Positions 1 through 9,131 of a DNA stretch of 64,000 nucleotides are shown here, piece by piece. Position numbers and translations under genes: made by a program. Positions within the stretch are counted from its first letter, which is position 1, and each line of letters opens with the position of its first letter. The stretch is from Gammaproteobacteria bacterium Milos-ODIII6 (GTDB lineage Bacteria > Pseudomonadota > Gammaproteobacteria > Chromatiales > Chromatiaceae): positions 1 through 64,000 of the forward strand of contig JAPTHR010000015.1 of assembly GCA_029228645.1 (NCBI GenBank), given 5' to 3'. Under the pieces are notes generated by a model. It was not told where the DNA came from. It did not search any database and was given only the letters and a program-made list of their open reading frames with translations.

Positions 1-56
1 CACCGAGAGCTACACACGGGGTACCGTCGGCAGCGTCCGTGGTGTATAAGAGACAG
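1..56 (+). other. Illumina Nextera i5 adapter remnant (non-genomic)
   Basis: Bases 1-15 match the P5 end (CACCGAGATCTACAC) with one mismatch. Bases 16-23 sit where an 8-nt index would be. Bases 24-37 match TCGTCGGCAGCGTC with one mismatch, and bases 38-56 match the Tn5 mosaic end AGATGTGTATAAGAGACAG with three mismatches. The three blocks are in adapter order and spacing. Genomic sequence therefore starts at 57 and this is a contig end. The minus-strand reading frame runs through the adapter by chance and must not be translated there. Confidence 0.93.
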
Positions 57-3000
57 GGTCTCACCTTTCTCCAGGACCCCGTCCCCGTTGCCATCGTCGA
101 TCAGCGTAAGGTCGCTGAGGCGATCATCGGTCAGATTGATATCAGCAAGCGCCGTGCTGCCCGTATTGGTTACCACATAGGTGAACTCCACCTCCGAACC
201 AAACTGAGCCTCAGGCCCGTTCGGCTCGTCAGCGTCCTCCCCATAGCCACCGCCAATGTCCGGGGCGCCATCGACGCCCTCGTAATCGACCAGCTTGGCA
301 TAACCTGTCTCGTCGCCGATGTTGATCGGTTTCGAACACGAGGTGTGGTAGGTGATCGACTGCAACAGACCCATCTCATTCTGATAGTCGGCCTCACTCT
401 CGAAGAAGTGGATATAGGTCCTCGAGTCAAACTTGTCGGCACCAAAGAAGCCACTACCAAGACCGGCCGCGAACGTACCGCCCTCGGCCACCGTGCCCAT
501 GAAGTACTCTTTACCACCCAGGTCGTAAGCATCGCTCTTATTTGACACGACGATATAGGAGGAACCGTCGGCATCTTCGAACGTGTCGGTCAGCACCCTC
601 GCGTCACCGCTTTGAGTATTGCTCACATCCGTGTTGTCCGAATCCACCTCGTAGACGAAGGTCATCTCCACCGGCTTGCCGTAGGTCTCGCAGACCTCTG
701 GCACGAACGGCGCCCAACCCTCCGGCTTGACGTACTTCTCCAGGTCGATCGCGCCAATATTGCCCGTCACATAGGTGGCGATATCCTGGTCGTCGACGTC
801 CGGCAACCCCAGTGCAACGCCATTGTCATCTACCGCGGTACCCTCGACGTAAGCGGTGTTGGTAACAACTTCGAATTGCCCGGCGGCCCCATCGGAACAC
901 TTAGTCCAGCGCACGTCGTTGAAATTGATCTTAGGGCTGATGAACTGCGCACATCCCTGACCATCATTGACCTTGAGTTCTGTCGTGCCGTTGTCGAAAT
1001 AGCTATTGCCAATGGCAGCGGCACCTGGGTCGTTGCCATCCTCATTGCCAAAGACGATCAGGTCCCAGAGTCCAATACCGTTGAGCACGGTATCGTTGAA
1101 GCTGAATACGGTATCGCTGGAATTCCCCTCTTCGCCCATGTTGTAACCACCGGTGCCGTCTGAGAAGCCCGACCCCTTGACGAAAATCGCACCCAGACCG
1201 TCTACCAGGGAAGACTCCGAGTTGTGCCCGATACCACCGTCACCCAACACGATCGTGGATTGATTCACCACCAAGTTGGTATCGCCCAGGATGCGGAATA
1301 CCGCGAAGGTGGATCCGTCGCCCTGGATCACCCAGTTACTGTTGGTGATCTTGAAGTCCTTGTCATTGAAATCGAGGTCGATCACCGCAATACCGTCACC
1401 ATTGGAATCGTATTGATCAACGTTCGTGACCCAGAGGCGCTCGTTGTCTATGCCACCGCTGTCACCCGGGTCTAGGTCGTCGTCGGTCAAGGCAACCTCG
1501 GGTGCGAGATCCCGGATATAGGCCTCCCAATCGTCGATTTCCTGCAAAAGCGCGCCCATTTCATCGGTCGCGCCCTCAGTCAGACCGTCAGGCGGAAGGG
1601 GCTGGCCATTGGTCGGAGATGACCCATCGTCGGGCAGCACGCCATCGGCAAAGTAATAGGTGTTCGAAACACTGCTGACCGCGTCGGAACTCGCAGACAC
1701 CACACCGAGGTCTGCGTAGACCTCGACGTTGCTCATGTCGAACTTCGCGCCCGGACTCGTCAGGGCAACATTGCCGCTCCAATCTATGCCCTCAAACACA
1801 TCGGCTGCCCGAACCAGCGTGCCATCCTGAGCGTAAGCCTCCAGATAATCCGCATATCCGGGGGTCGCCGTGTAGTTGGCCAGGTCATCTGCGTTGTACC
1901 AGGCTTTCTGTGGCGTACTGCTACCGTCGCGTTCAAACACATCGCGGTTGTCGAAATCGACGTTGTCGTTGATCTCATCGGACAGCACGATCACGTCAGC
2001 GCCAAGATCGCCATTCTGAACATTGACCGCCTTCGCAATGTCGTCGCTGGCCGTTCCCACCATCAGGTACTGGCCGAGCAGACTGCTCGCGGGGGCCGAT
2101 CCAGCGACGCCGTTAACAGGCTTGCTTGCACTGAAAATCCAGGTCTCATCGACGTCCAGCAGGCCGTCGTTGTCGGTGTCGCCACCGACGAAGGTTGGAT
2201 TGAAGTCGTCCGACGAATCGTCCGGCGTGGCATTGTCATCGATCAGGCGGTAACCGCCTTGGCCATCGGCAAGATCCAGCACGGTATTGCCGATGTTCTC
2301 GACGAGATAGGTGTAGGTAATTGTGTCGCCTTGTTGTGCCGTCGGGTAAGGACCGACGTTGGCGTCATGGTCAGGGCCATCATTGACCCTTACCAGTTTG
2401 GTGAGGTCGATATATGGGTAGACGCCAAAGTAGTTCGCATCATCAGTATCGGTGTCGGTCTCGGTATTGCCGTTGCCGTCGGTGTAATCACCCGAGGCGG
2501 TCGCGGTATTGACGTGCTGACCCGCCATCCAGCTTGCGCCATCAAAGATCAACTCGTAGGTGTCACCCACCGCCAGGGCGCCGATCTCGATGGTGTAGTC
2601 ACCCACCCCGTCGATCGGGAAGTCGCTGTCGGTCAGGGTGACGTTGCTCAGATCGACATTGCCGATGTTGGTCACCACGAACTTGAACTGCGGATCGGTG
2701 CCGCTGTTCAGGTAGGGACCGGTCGCCGTGTCGGCATCCACCCAGGTCGCACCGTTATCGATCGAGACGTACTTCTCGACGTCGATCTCGGCATTGGTCC
2801 TAACGAGACCCGCATCGATGGTCGGGTTGTTCTCAGCCACACCCAGGGTGAAGCAACCGGTCACACCCGTGCTGTCCGCATCCGAGTCGGTCGTGTCATC
2901 GTTGACACCACTCACGGTCGCATCCTGGGTCGAGTAGATGTAGGTCTCGGTTCCCACCGTGTTCGAGAACTGCACCTGGTACTGGCCTGCCGGCAGGTTC

Positions 3001-4901
3001 GCAAAGGTATAAGAACCGTCGGCTGCCGTGGTCGTCGTGGTCACCTCAACAGGAGCCGGACCCGAGCAGTCGTATAGCGTGACCGTCACGCCACCCACAC
3101 CGACCTCGTTACCGTCCTGCACACCATCGGCATCCAGGTCTTCCCACACAAAATCGCCAATGCTCGAGAGCGGCACCAGGCCCGCATCCAGGGTCAGGTT
3201 GTTGTCGCCCGACTGCAGCGTCACCGGCTGGGTCAGACCCGCCGCATTCGCATCGCTGTCCAGCGTGTCATCGTTGACACCACCCACGGTCGCATCCTGG
3301 GCGGTGAAGGTGTAACCGCTCGGCGCCGTGAACTGCACCTGGTAGTCACCCGGCAACAGGTTCTCGAACAGGTACTTGCCGTCGGCACCAGTGCTCGTGG
3401 TCGCAACCACCGCACCGTCCTTGAGCAACTCAACGGTGACATTCGCTACCGGGGTATCGCCAGTACTCTGCGTACCATCGATGTCATTGTCATAGAAGAC
3501 GTAGTCGCCCAGACTGGCCAGCTGGTACAGCCCCGCATCGATGGTCGGGTTGTTCTCAGCCACACCCAGGGTGAAGCAACCGGTCACACCCGTGCTGTCC
3601 GCATCCGAGTCGGTCGTGTCATCGTTGACACCACTCACGGTCGCATCCTGGGTCGAGTAGATGTAGGTCTCGGTTCCCACCGTGTTCGAGAACTGCACCT
3701 GGTACTGGCCTGCCGGCAGGTTCGCAAAGGTATAAGAACCGTCGGCTGCCGTGGTCGTCGTGGTCACCTCAACAGGAGCCGGACCCGAGCAGTCGTATAG
3801 CGTGACCGTCACGCCACCCACACCGACCTCGTTACCGTCCTGCACACCATCGGCATCCAGGTCTTCCCACACAAAATCGCCAATGCTCGAGAGCGGCACC
3901 AGGCCCGCATCCAGGGTCAGGTTGTTGTCGCCCGACTGCAGCGTCACCGGCTGGGTCAGACCCGCCGCATTCGCATCACTGTCCAGCGCATCATCGCCAC
4001 CCGCATCCTGGGCGGTGAAGGTGTAACCGCTCGGCGCCGTGAACTGCACCTGGTAGTCCCCCGGCACCAGGTTCTCGAACTGGTAGTAACCGGTCGCATC
4101 GGTAGTGGTGGTCTCCACCACTGAACCGTCTTTGAGCAACGCAACCGCGACATTCTCCACCGGGGTATCGCCAGTACTCTGCGTACCGTCAGTGTCGTTG
4201 TCGTAGAAGACGTAGTCGCCCAAAGAGGCGAGCTTAATGGGAATTATTACTGGTTGGGCGTTGTCGTCGTCTCCCGTTGGATCGAGCAGAACGGTCTGGA
4301 AATCGGAAGGTAGCGTTTCTCCCAAACTCTGACCGTTGTCCTTAGCGGCCTGGTTGGCTGATTCAGCCGCATCGGTAATTTCCTTAACTTTCACCTTGAA
4401 CGCGTCCCCCAGCACATCGCTGTATGGAGGAGAAAACGAGCCCTGCAGCAGAGGCCAGTAGCCCTTAAGTACTGACGAGAAGTTGATATTGTATTCTGGC
4501 ACGACAAAGGGATCGTCCAACTCGTAATTCAAGACAGTCCAGATAGCGGCCTGCACATGTCCGAACGTATATCCCTGGCTAGTGAAGTCCTGGGCAAGAA
4601 TCCAATCGACCTTGTCGATGTCCTCTTGAGAAGGTTTTTGCCCTGGGACATCCTGATTATCCGGGCCAGGTGCCCCCTCGCCGTCATCTACGACCCCCGC
4701 TGTCTCGTAGTCCGTGGTACTCGGATCGATACTTACCGTTGTATCGAACGGCGATCCATCAAGGAACAACCATGGTTGCAAGCAATACCCGTCATAGAGT
4801 CCATCTGGCAGAGAATCACTACCCTCCAAGTTAATATCGAGGTAACTCGGCGAGTTCTGGTCGCTCGAATAAAGGGGGGTCGTATATGTGAATGTGGCCA
4901 T
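57..4901 (-). CDS. Giant surface protein: thioester-like domain, SdrD-B repeats, DUF11-like modules (3' end missing)
   Basis: At least 1615 residues are visible; the C-terminus is lost at the contig end. The start at 4901 has GAGGGAAG upstream and an in-frame stop a few codons before it, so there is no signal peptide. Residues 1 to about 215 resemble Gram-positive thioester adhesin domains: Cys40 in GYCLQP and Gln117 in HVQAAIW are the candidate bond-forming pair. Four SdrD-B-like repeats follow (about 223-700, each with LGDYVFYDND or IGDFVWEDLDADG openings). DUF11-like modules then start near 702, 832, 1382 and 1560. The protein is rich in Asp and has few Lys/Arg residues, as is usual for secreted calcium-binding adhesins. 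Lack of a Sec signal and the divergent type I secretion pair at 5899-8987 suggest type I export, but the C-terminal signal is not in the window. Function in adhesion is inferred. Confidence 0.85.
2811..3254 (-). repeat. 444-bp perfect direct repeat, copy A, inside the giant gene
   Basis: By eye this stretch is identical to 3534-3977, an offset of 723 bp. It covers one SdrD-B unit and the end of the neighbouring one. Beyond the identical core the two copies continue as near-identical sequence, but copy A has about 15 extra bases just after the core, in the VGGVND region. Identity at the DNA level points to recent duplication or gene conversion. Confidence 0.9.
3534..3977 (-). repeat. 444-bp perfect direct repeat, copy B, inside the giant gene
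   Basis: This is the second copy of 2811-3254. The first difference is at 3978 (A against G at 3255), followed by a short in-frame deletion relative to copy A. The two copies make a two-domain SdrD-B cassette that could expand or contract by recombination. A repeat of this length exceeds short-read length, so copy number in the assembly may be collapsed. Confidence 0.9.
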
Positions 4902-4985
4902 GAGAACTTCCCTCGATGTCTAAGTGGCGGTAAAGCTTTTTGGTGTTTCTGACGGGGTCGTTTGCAAGTCAAAGTACCGAAATAC

Positions 4986-5014
4986 AATAAGGCCTGTGAT
5001 TAACAGGCCTTATT
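4986..5014 (-). terminator. Hairpin between the micro PEP-CTERM gene and the giant gene
   Basis: A perfect 12-bp stem (AATAAGGCCTGT with ACAGGCCTTATT) has a 5-base loop. On the minus strand it is followed by TGTATTT. It lies 16 bp after the stop codon of the 51-aa gene and 84 bp before the start of the giant gene. It could terminate most transcripts and let some read through. The T run is weak, so partial termination is plausible. Confidence 0.7.
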
Positions 5015-5030
5015 GGGCCGGGTCTTACAG

Positions 5031-5186
5031 CTACTTCATGCGGCGACGAGCAATAACTGCAGCAACTAGACCTATGCCAAACAGAGGTAATACACCCGCC
5101 TCCGGAATTGCGGGTGGAAGCGGAGAAGCCAATGCGACACTGGGGAGCATCGCCACAACTGCAAAAACCGAAGCCAACTTAAACAT
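5031..5186 (-). CDS. 51-aa micro PEP-CTERM-like protein
   Basis: The 51 residues start with a signal peptide (basic start, hydrophobic core, ALA|S cleavage site near residue 20). About six linker residues follow, then IPEAG, a hydrophobic stretch (VLPLFGIGLVAAVIA) and RRRMK. This is the tripartite PEP-CTERM sorting signal with almost nothing between it and the signal peptide. AGGAGAA precedes the ATG at good distance, and a consensus sigma-54 promoter lies about 120 bp upstream. In known PEP-CTERM systems exosortase cleaves near the PEP motif; here only a peptide of about ten residues would be released. No exosortase gene is in the window, although two exosortase-A-associated genes are (22695-25468). 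Function unknown. Confidence 0.8.
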   Translation of the reverse strand: MFKLASVFAVVAMLPSVALASPLPPAIPEAGVLPLFGIGLVAAVIARRRMK

Positions 5187-5304
5187 TTCTATTTCTCCTA
5201 AAAACTAACGATTTTCGAAAATCCAGAGTGATGTTCACGCTCCTGCATCGCCACACCAGGCGGCCAAACAGGAAGGAACGCAAAACCTCTCTTATTCCCA
5301 ATAA

Positions 5305-5320
5305 GCAAATTGAGTGCCAG
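5305..5320 (-). promoter_or_regulatory. Consensus sigma-54 (-24/-12) promoter of the micro PEP-CTERM gene
   Basis: On the minus strand the sequence reads CTGGCACTCAATTTGCT, an exact match to TGGCAC-N5-TTGC with correct GG-GC spacing. The predicted transcript start is near 5293, giving a leader of about 107 nt before the ATG at 5186. PEP-CTERM genes in other proteobacteria are known to be under sigma-54 control (PrsK/PrsR with RpoN). The enhancer-binding protein acting here is unknown. Confidence 0.85.
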
Positions 5321-5329
5321 CGCAAAACA

Positions 5330-5343
5330 ACATGCCGGCATGT
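5330..5343. promoter_or_regulatory. Perfect 14-bp palindrome next to the sigma-54 promoter
   Basis: ACATGCCGGCATGT is fully self-complementary and ends 11 bp upstream of the -24 element on the minus strand. It could be an operator or an activator site. It does not resemble the LuxO-type boxes elsewhere in the window, so a different regulator is likely. Confidence 0.45.
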
Positions 5344-5898
5344 GACAAGCATCACTGTTCGTTCGTGAACGGGTCGCACCTTGTACGTGCCTGTTTAATG
5401 CACTTTTTTACCCGAGTTAAATTCTTCAGGACTGTCGTTGTTTGACGACTTTCGGTTGTACGGCCAAACGATTACCTCTCAGGCAGCGCTTATTAGTTGT
5501 CTTTAATATGTAAAAAATCCGGACACTTTTTAACCGTGGTTAAGAAATTAGTTCCCAACGCATGGCAGGTGATCTTGGGTATGTCCACGTTTGGCCCGGT
5601 GAGTATTACCGCGTTAATTCTCCGGTTCGGCGTGGCTGAAGGATTACCACCCTTGGCACGCTTTGAAAGTATCCAGGAGATTGTTGGCAGACAGCGCTAA
5701 AGACAAACTTGCCTACGCCGACCTTTATTCACTGGACCTTGCCTATTCGAGAGCGCGGGAAATGTCGCACCCTCCCTTGCTGTGTTGCACTATGATTCTT
5801 CACCTGCATCGCAGCTGAGATACGTGGCTTGCGCGAATGGGGCGCTGTATCGGCAATGAGGCGCAGCCAGACATTGAGAAAAGTAAGACAGGACCCGC

Positions 5899-7638
5899 AT
5901 GAAAAGAAAGGACGACAGCATCAATAAATCGGAACTGCGCGAGGCCTTGGCGGCTTCACGCTCGTCCTTCCTTTCGAACGCGGTATTCAGCTTCTTCATC
6001 AACATACTGATGCTCGCGCCCATCCTTTATATGCTCGAGGTGTATGACCGGGTTCTGACCAGCAACAGTGAAGAGACCTTGCTGATGTTGACCCTGCTGC
6101 TGGTGTTCCTGTTTCTGGTGATGGGCAGCCTCGATTGGGTGCGCTCGCGGGTGCTGATCGCCACTGGTAGCCGGCTGGAGAAGACGCTGGGCCCGCGGGT
6201 GTTCAATTCGATGTTCGGCCAGACGCTGGCCTCGGCCGGTTCGGTCTCCACCACTCAGCCCTTGAACGACCTGCTTTCACTGCGCCAGTTCCTCAGCGGC
6301 CCTGCCCTGATCACGTTGTTCGATGCGCCGTGGCTGCCGATCTATCTGGCGGTGCTGTTCATCTTTCACTCGCTGCTGGGTTATGTTGGTGTCGGCGCCG
6401 CGCTGCTGCTGATCGTATTGGCGATTGCCAACGAGCGTTCCACGCGGGACGATCTGAAAAAGTCCAACGAACTGAATATCGCCAACAATCAGGAGACCCA
6501 GCGCAGCCTGCGTAACACCGAGGTCATCGAGGCGATGGGGATGTTGCCGCGCCTGCGGGCACGTTGGCAGAAGCGGCAGGACGAACTGCTCGAACACCAG
6601 GGCCGAGCCAGTCGGCGTGGCGCGCTGATGACCACCTCGTCCAAGACATTCCGTCAGCTGATCCAGTCGGTCATGCTGGGACTCGGGGCCTACCTGGCGA
6701 TACAGGGTGAAATCACCGGCGGGACCGTGATCGCGGGCTCACTGCTGTTGGGGCGCGCACTGGCGCCCATCGACCAGCTGATCAATTCCTGGAAGGGTTT
6801 TGTCAGTGCCAGAGGCGCCTACGGGCGGCTGAACAAGCTGCTCGAGGAGCAGCCGGCCGTCGAGCCACCCATGCCGCTACCCGCCCCGCAGGGGCATGTG
6901 CAGTTTGATAAGGCCTACATCACGCCGGGCAAGGCCGAAGCGCCGATTCTGAAGAACCTCTCGTTCACGATTGAGCCGGGCACCTCGGTCGCGATCATTG
7001 GCCCTAGTGCGGCCGGCAAATCCACCCTGGTGCGGGCGCTGCTGGGCATTCACCCCACCGGCAGCGGCTCCATCCGCCTGGATGGCGCAGAGATCCCGCA
7101 ATGGGACCGGCAGGCGCTCGGCGAGCACATCGGTTACCTGCCGCAGGACGTGGAGCTTCTGGACGGCAGCGTGAGCGAGAACATCGCCCGCTTTGGCGAC
7201 ATCGATCCCGAGAAGGTGATCGCGGCCGCCATGATGGCCGGGGTGCATGAGATGATTCTCAAGTTGCCGGACGGCTACGACACCCAGATCACGGCAGGCA
7301 TGCTCTCCGCCGGTCAACGCCAGCGTATCGGGCTTGCCCGTGCCCTCTATGGCGCCCCCAAGCTGGTGGTGCTGGACGAGCCGAACTCGAATCTCGACAC
7401 CCAGGGTGACCAGGCGCTGGCGAGTGCCATCGAAGCGCTCAAGCGCAGCGGCTGCACCCTGATCATGGTGACCCATCGCAACAACGTGCTCGAACTGGTG
7501 GATCGTATCCTGGTGCTCGCGAACGGCGAACTGGTCGCCTTCGACGAACGCGACAAGATCAAGGCGATGCTGAGCGGTGCCAACAAGGCGAACCTACCCC
7601 AGTACAAGTCTGTCGCACCCGCAGCCGGAGAACTCTGA
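5899..7638 (+). CDS. Type I secretion ABC transporter/ATPase, PrtD family
   Basis: This is the inner-membrane ATPase of a type I secretion system. The 579 residues match the usual length of the family. An N-terminal membrane domain (segments from about residue 25 to 310) is followed by an ATP-binding domain with Walker A GPSAAGKST near residue 370, signature LSAGQRQRIGLARAL near 467, Walker B VVLDEP near 489 and the switch His in MVTHR near 523. It has no N-terminal C39 peptidase domain, so substrates would keep an uncleaved C-terminal signal. The adaptor gene follows after 2 bp. The divergent giant protein without a signal peptide is the natural candidate substrate. No TolC-type outer-membrane gene is present. 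Confidence 0.92.
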   Translation: MKRKDDSINKSELREALAASRSSFLSNAVFSFFINILMLAPILYMLEVYDRVLTSNSEETLLMLTLLLVFLFLVMGSLDWVRSRVLIATGSRLEKTLGPRVFNSMFGQTLASAGSVSTTQPLNDLLSLRQFLSGPALITLFDAPWLPIYLAVLFIFHSLLGYVGVGAALLLIVLAIANERSTRDDLKKSNELNIANNQETQRSLRNTEVIEAMGMLPRLRARWQKRQDELLEHQGRASRRGALMTTSSKTFRQLIQSVMLGLGAYLAIQGEITGGTVIAGSLLLGRALAPIDQLINSWKGFVSARGAYGRLNKLLEEQPAVEPPMPLPAPQGHVQFDKAYITPGKAEAPILKNLSFTIEPGTSVAIIGPSAAGKSTLVRALLGIHPTGSGSIRLDGAEIPQWDRQALGEHIGYLPQDVELLDGSVSENIARFGDIDPEKVIAAAMMAGVHEMILKLPDGYDTQITAGMLSAGQRQRIGLARALYGAPKLVVLDEPNSNLDTQGDQALASAIEALKRSGCTLIMVTHRNNVLELVDRILVLANGELVAFDERDKIKAMLSGANKANLPQYKSVAPAAGEL

Positions 7639-7640
7639 GC

Positions 7641-8987
7641 ATGTCGCAAACCCCGGCTGCCCTGCCCAACCCCACGGAACCCGAGGACTCCAGGCTGGAT
7701 GACCGGGGTGTGCGGCGCTTCGGTTACCTGGTCATCATCCTGGTCTTCTTCGGACTGGGCACCTGGAGTGCGACGGCTCCGATCTCGAGTGCGGCGCACG
7801 CCGAGGCCAAACTGCGCGTTGAGAGTAGACGACAGACCATCCAGCATCTCGAAGGCGGGATCGTCAGGGAATTGGCCGTCCGGGACGGCGACTTCGTGGA
7901 AAAGGACCAGATGTTGATCGCGCTCGATGACACCCAGGCGCGGGCGCAACTCGAGGTCGTGCAGGGACAGTATTACCTTGCCCTGGCGCGCGAGGCACGC
8001 CTCCAGGCGCAGCGTGACCAGCTGGACGCGGTCGCCTTTCCCCAGGAATTGCTCGACCTTGGGGAGGACAGTCGTGCACGCGAGGCCATGATCATCCAGA
8101 AACAGATTTTCTCGGTGCGCAAGGCGGCGGTCGAGAACGAGCTGGCGCTTTACCAGCAGCAGGCCGAGCAGCTGGAGTCACAACTGGTCGGCCTGGAATC
8201 CCAGCGTCGCGCCAGTCGCCGCCTGGTCAACTCCTATGCCGAGGAGCTGAGAGGCATCAAGTCGCTGGAAAAGAGCGGTTACACCGAGAAGCGCAAAGTG
8301 CGCGAACTGGATCGCCTGGTGGCCGAGAACGAAGGCATGCTGGGCGAGTTGACGGCGCAGATCGCCTCGACACGCTCACAGGTCGTGGAGTCGCAGCTCA
8401 AATCGCTGCAGTTGCAGAAAGAGCTGCAGCGCGAGGTGGCGAACGAACTCGATGATGTGCAAGAGCGCATGTTCCAGCTGATCGAACAGCGCCAGGCCCT
8501 GCAGGACACCCTCTCCCGCACCGTCATCCGGGCGCCGCAGGCCGGGCGGGTCCTGGAACTGTCCGTCCACACCGTGGGCGCGGTCATCGGCGAGGGCGAT
8601 AAGCTGATGGATATCGTTCCCCAAGGCGAGCGGCTGGTGGTCGAGGCCAAGATCTCACCGATCGATATCGACCGTGTCAGCGTGGGCCAGGAAGCGGATG
8701 TGCGTTTCTCGGCCTTCAAGATGGCGATCGCGCCGAGGGTCAAGGGCCGTCTTATCAACCTGTCTGCGGACGCCATCACCGACCCCAAGGATCCGGACCA
8801 GATTCCTCATTACCAGGCGATAATCGCGATCACCGACGAGGGGCTGAAGGAGCTGGCTAGCAATGACCTCACCCTGATCGCGGGCATGCCGGTCGAGGTG
8901 TTCGTCAACACCGGCGAGCGCACCCTGCTGGAATACCTGTCCGCCCCGCTGACCAATATCGTGGCGCGTTCGTTTATCGAAGACTGA
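7641..8987 (+). CDS. Type I secretion membrane fusion protein, HlyD/PrtE family
   Basis: This 448-aa periplasmic adaptor links the ABC transporter to an outer-membrane TolC-like channel. One membrane segment lies near residues 28-48. It is followed by a lipoyl-like hairpin (LEGGIVRELAVRDGDFVEK), a long coiled-coil region at about 105-300 and a C-terminal beta-barrel domain (VIRAPQAGRVLELSVHTVG onward). It starts 2 bp after the ATPase stop, so the two are co-transcribed. Family assignment rests on the type_I_hlyD sequence pattern. Confidence 0.92.
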   Translation: MSQTPAALPNPTEPEDSRLDDRGVRRFGYLVIILVFFGLGTWSATAPISSAAHAEAKLRVESRRQTIQHLEGGIVRELAVRDGDFVEKDQMLIALDDTQARAQLEVVQGQYYLALAREARLQAQRDQLDAVAFPQELLDLGEDSRAREAMIIQKQIFSVRKAAVENELALYQQQAEQLESQLVGLESQRRASRRLVNSYAEELRGIKSLEKSGYTEKRKVRELDRLVAENEGMLGELTAQIASTRSQVVESQLKSLQLQKELQREVANELDDVQERMFQLIEQRQALQDTLSRTVIRAPQAGRVLELSVHTVGAVIGEGDKLMDIVPQGERLVVEAKISPIDIDRVSVGQEADVRFSAFKMAIAPRVKGRLINLSADAITDPKDPDQIPHYQAIIAITDEGLKELASNDLTLIAGMPVEVFVNTGERTLLEYLSAPLTNIVARSFIED

Positions 8988-9015
8988 TCTCGGGAAGAGT
9001 TCCTCCCCACCCTAG

Positions 9016-9037
9016 CCCTCCCCACTCGTGGGGAGGG
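9016..9037. repeat. CCCTCCCCAC/GTGGGGAGGG palindrome
   Basis: A 10-bp perfect stem with a two-base loop lies just after the type I secretion genes. The same palindrome family appears at 13107-13330, and a related one is at 46207-46230. It may help termination at the operon end but has no T run. It is treated as a dispersed intergenic repeat. Confidence 0.7.
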
Positions 9038-9131
9038 GATAGCAAGGCGAATGGCCGACCGATGCGGCTTTCAACCATGATTCGAAGCCACCGTTTATAG
9101 CCGGTGGAGGATTCACACGTGCAACAACGAC

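Larger units (their letters stand above)
5187..5898. other. 711-bp divergent intergenic region with promoter and palindromes
   Basis: It separates the minus-strand surface-protein genes from the plus-strand type I secretion genes. It holds the sigma-54 element at 5305-5320, a perfect 14-bp palindrome ACATGCCGGCATGT at 5330-5343, an inverted repeat GTCGT/ACGAC at 5434-5449 and the palindrome TTAACC-GT-GGTTAA at 5530-5543. The palindromes lie upstream of the sigma-54 element, where enhancer sites would be. It is AT-richer than the flanking genes. A TTG-started frame at 5497-5700 lacks support. No RNA gene was recognised. Confidence 0.6.

Noticed and set aside
2259-3077. 272-codon plus-strand frame opposite the giant gene
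   Set aside because: Mirror of a repetitive, high-GC coding region on the minus strand; the minus-strand frame has clear domains.
4902-5030. Sigma-54 element directly before the giant gene (GGTACTTTGACTTGC on the minus strand)
   Set aside because: The spacing between GG and GC is one base too long and the -24 block is poor.
5654-5668. TGGCACG upstream of the type I secretion genes as a sigma-54 promoter
   Set aside because: No TTGC or TCGC at the required distance; TTGA comes two bases too early.
5497-5700. 67-codon plus-strand frame starting with TTG in the 711-bp gap
   Set aside because: Rare start codon, no ribosome binding site, covers a palindrome, and no recognisable protein features.
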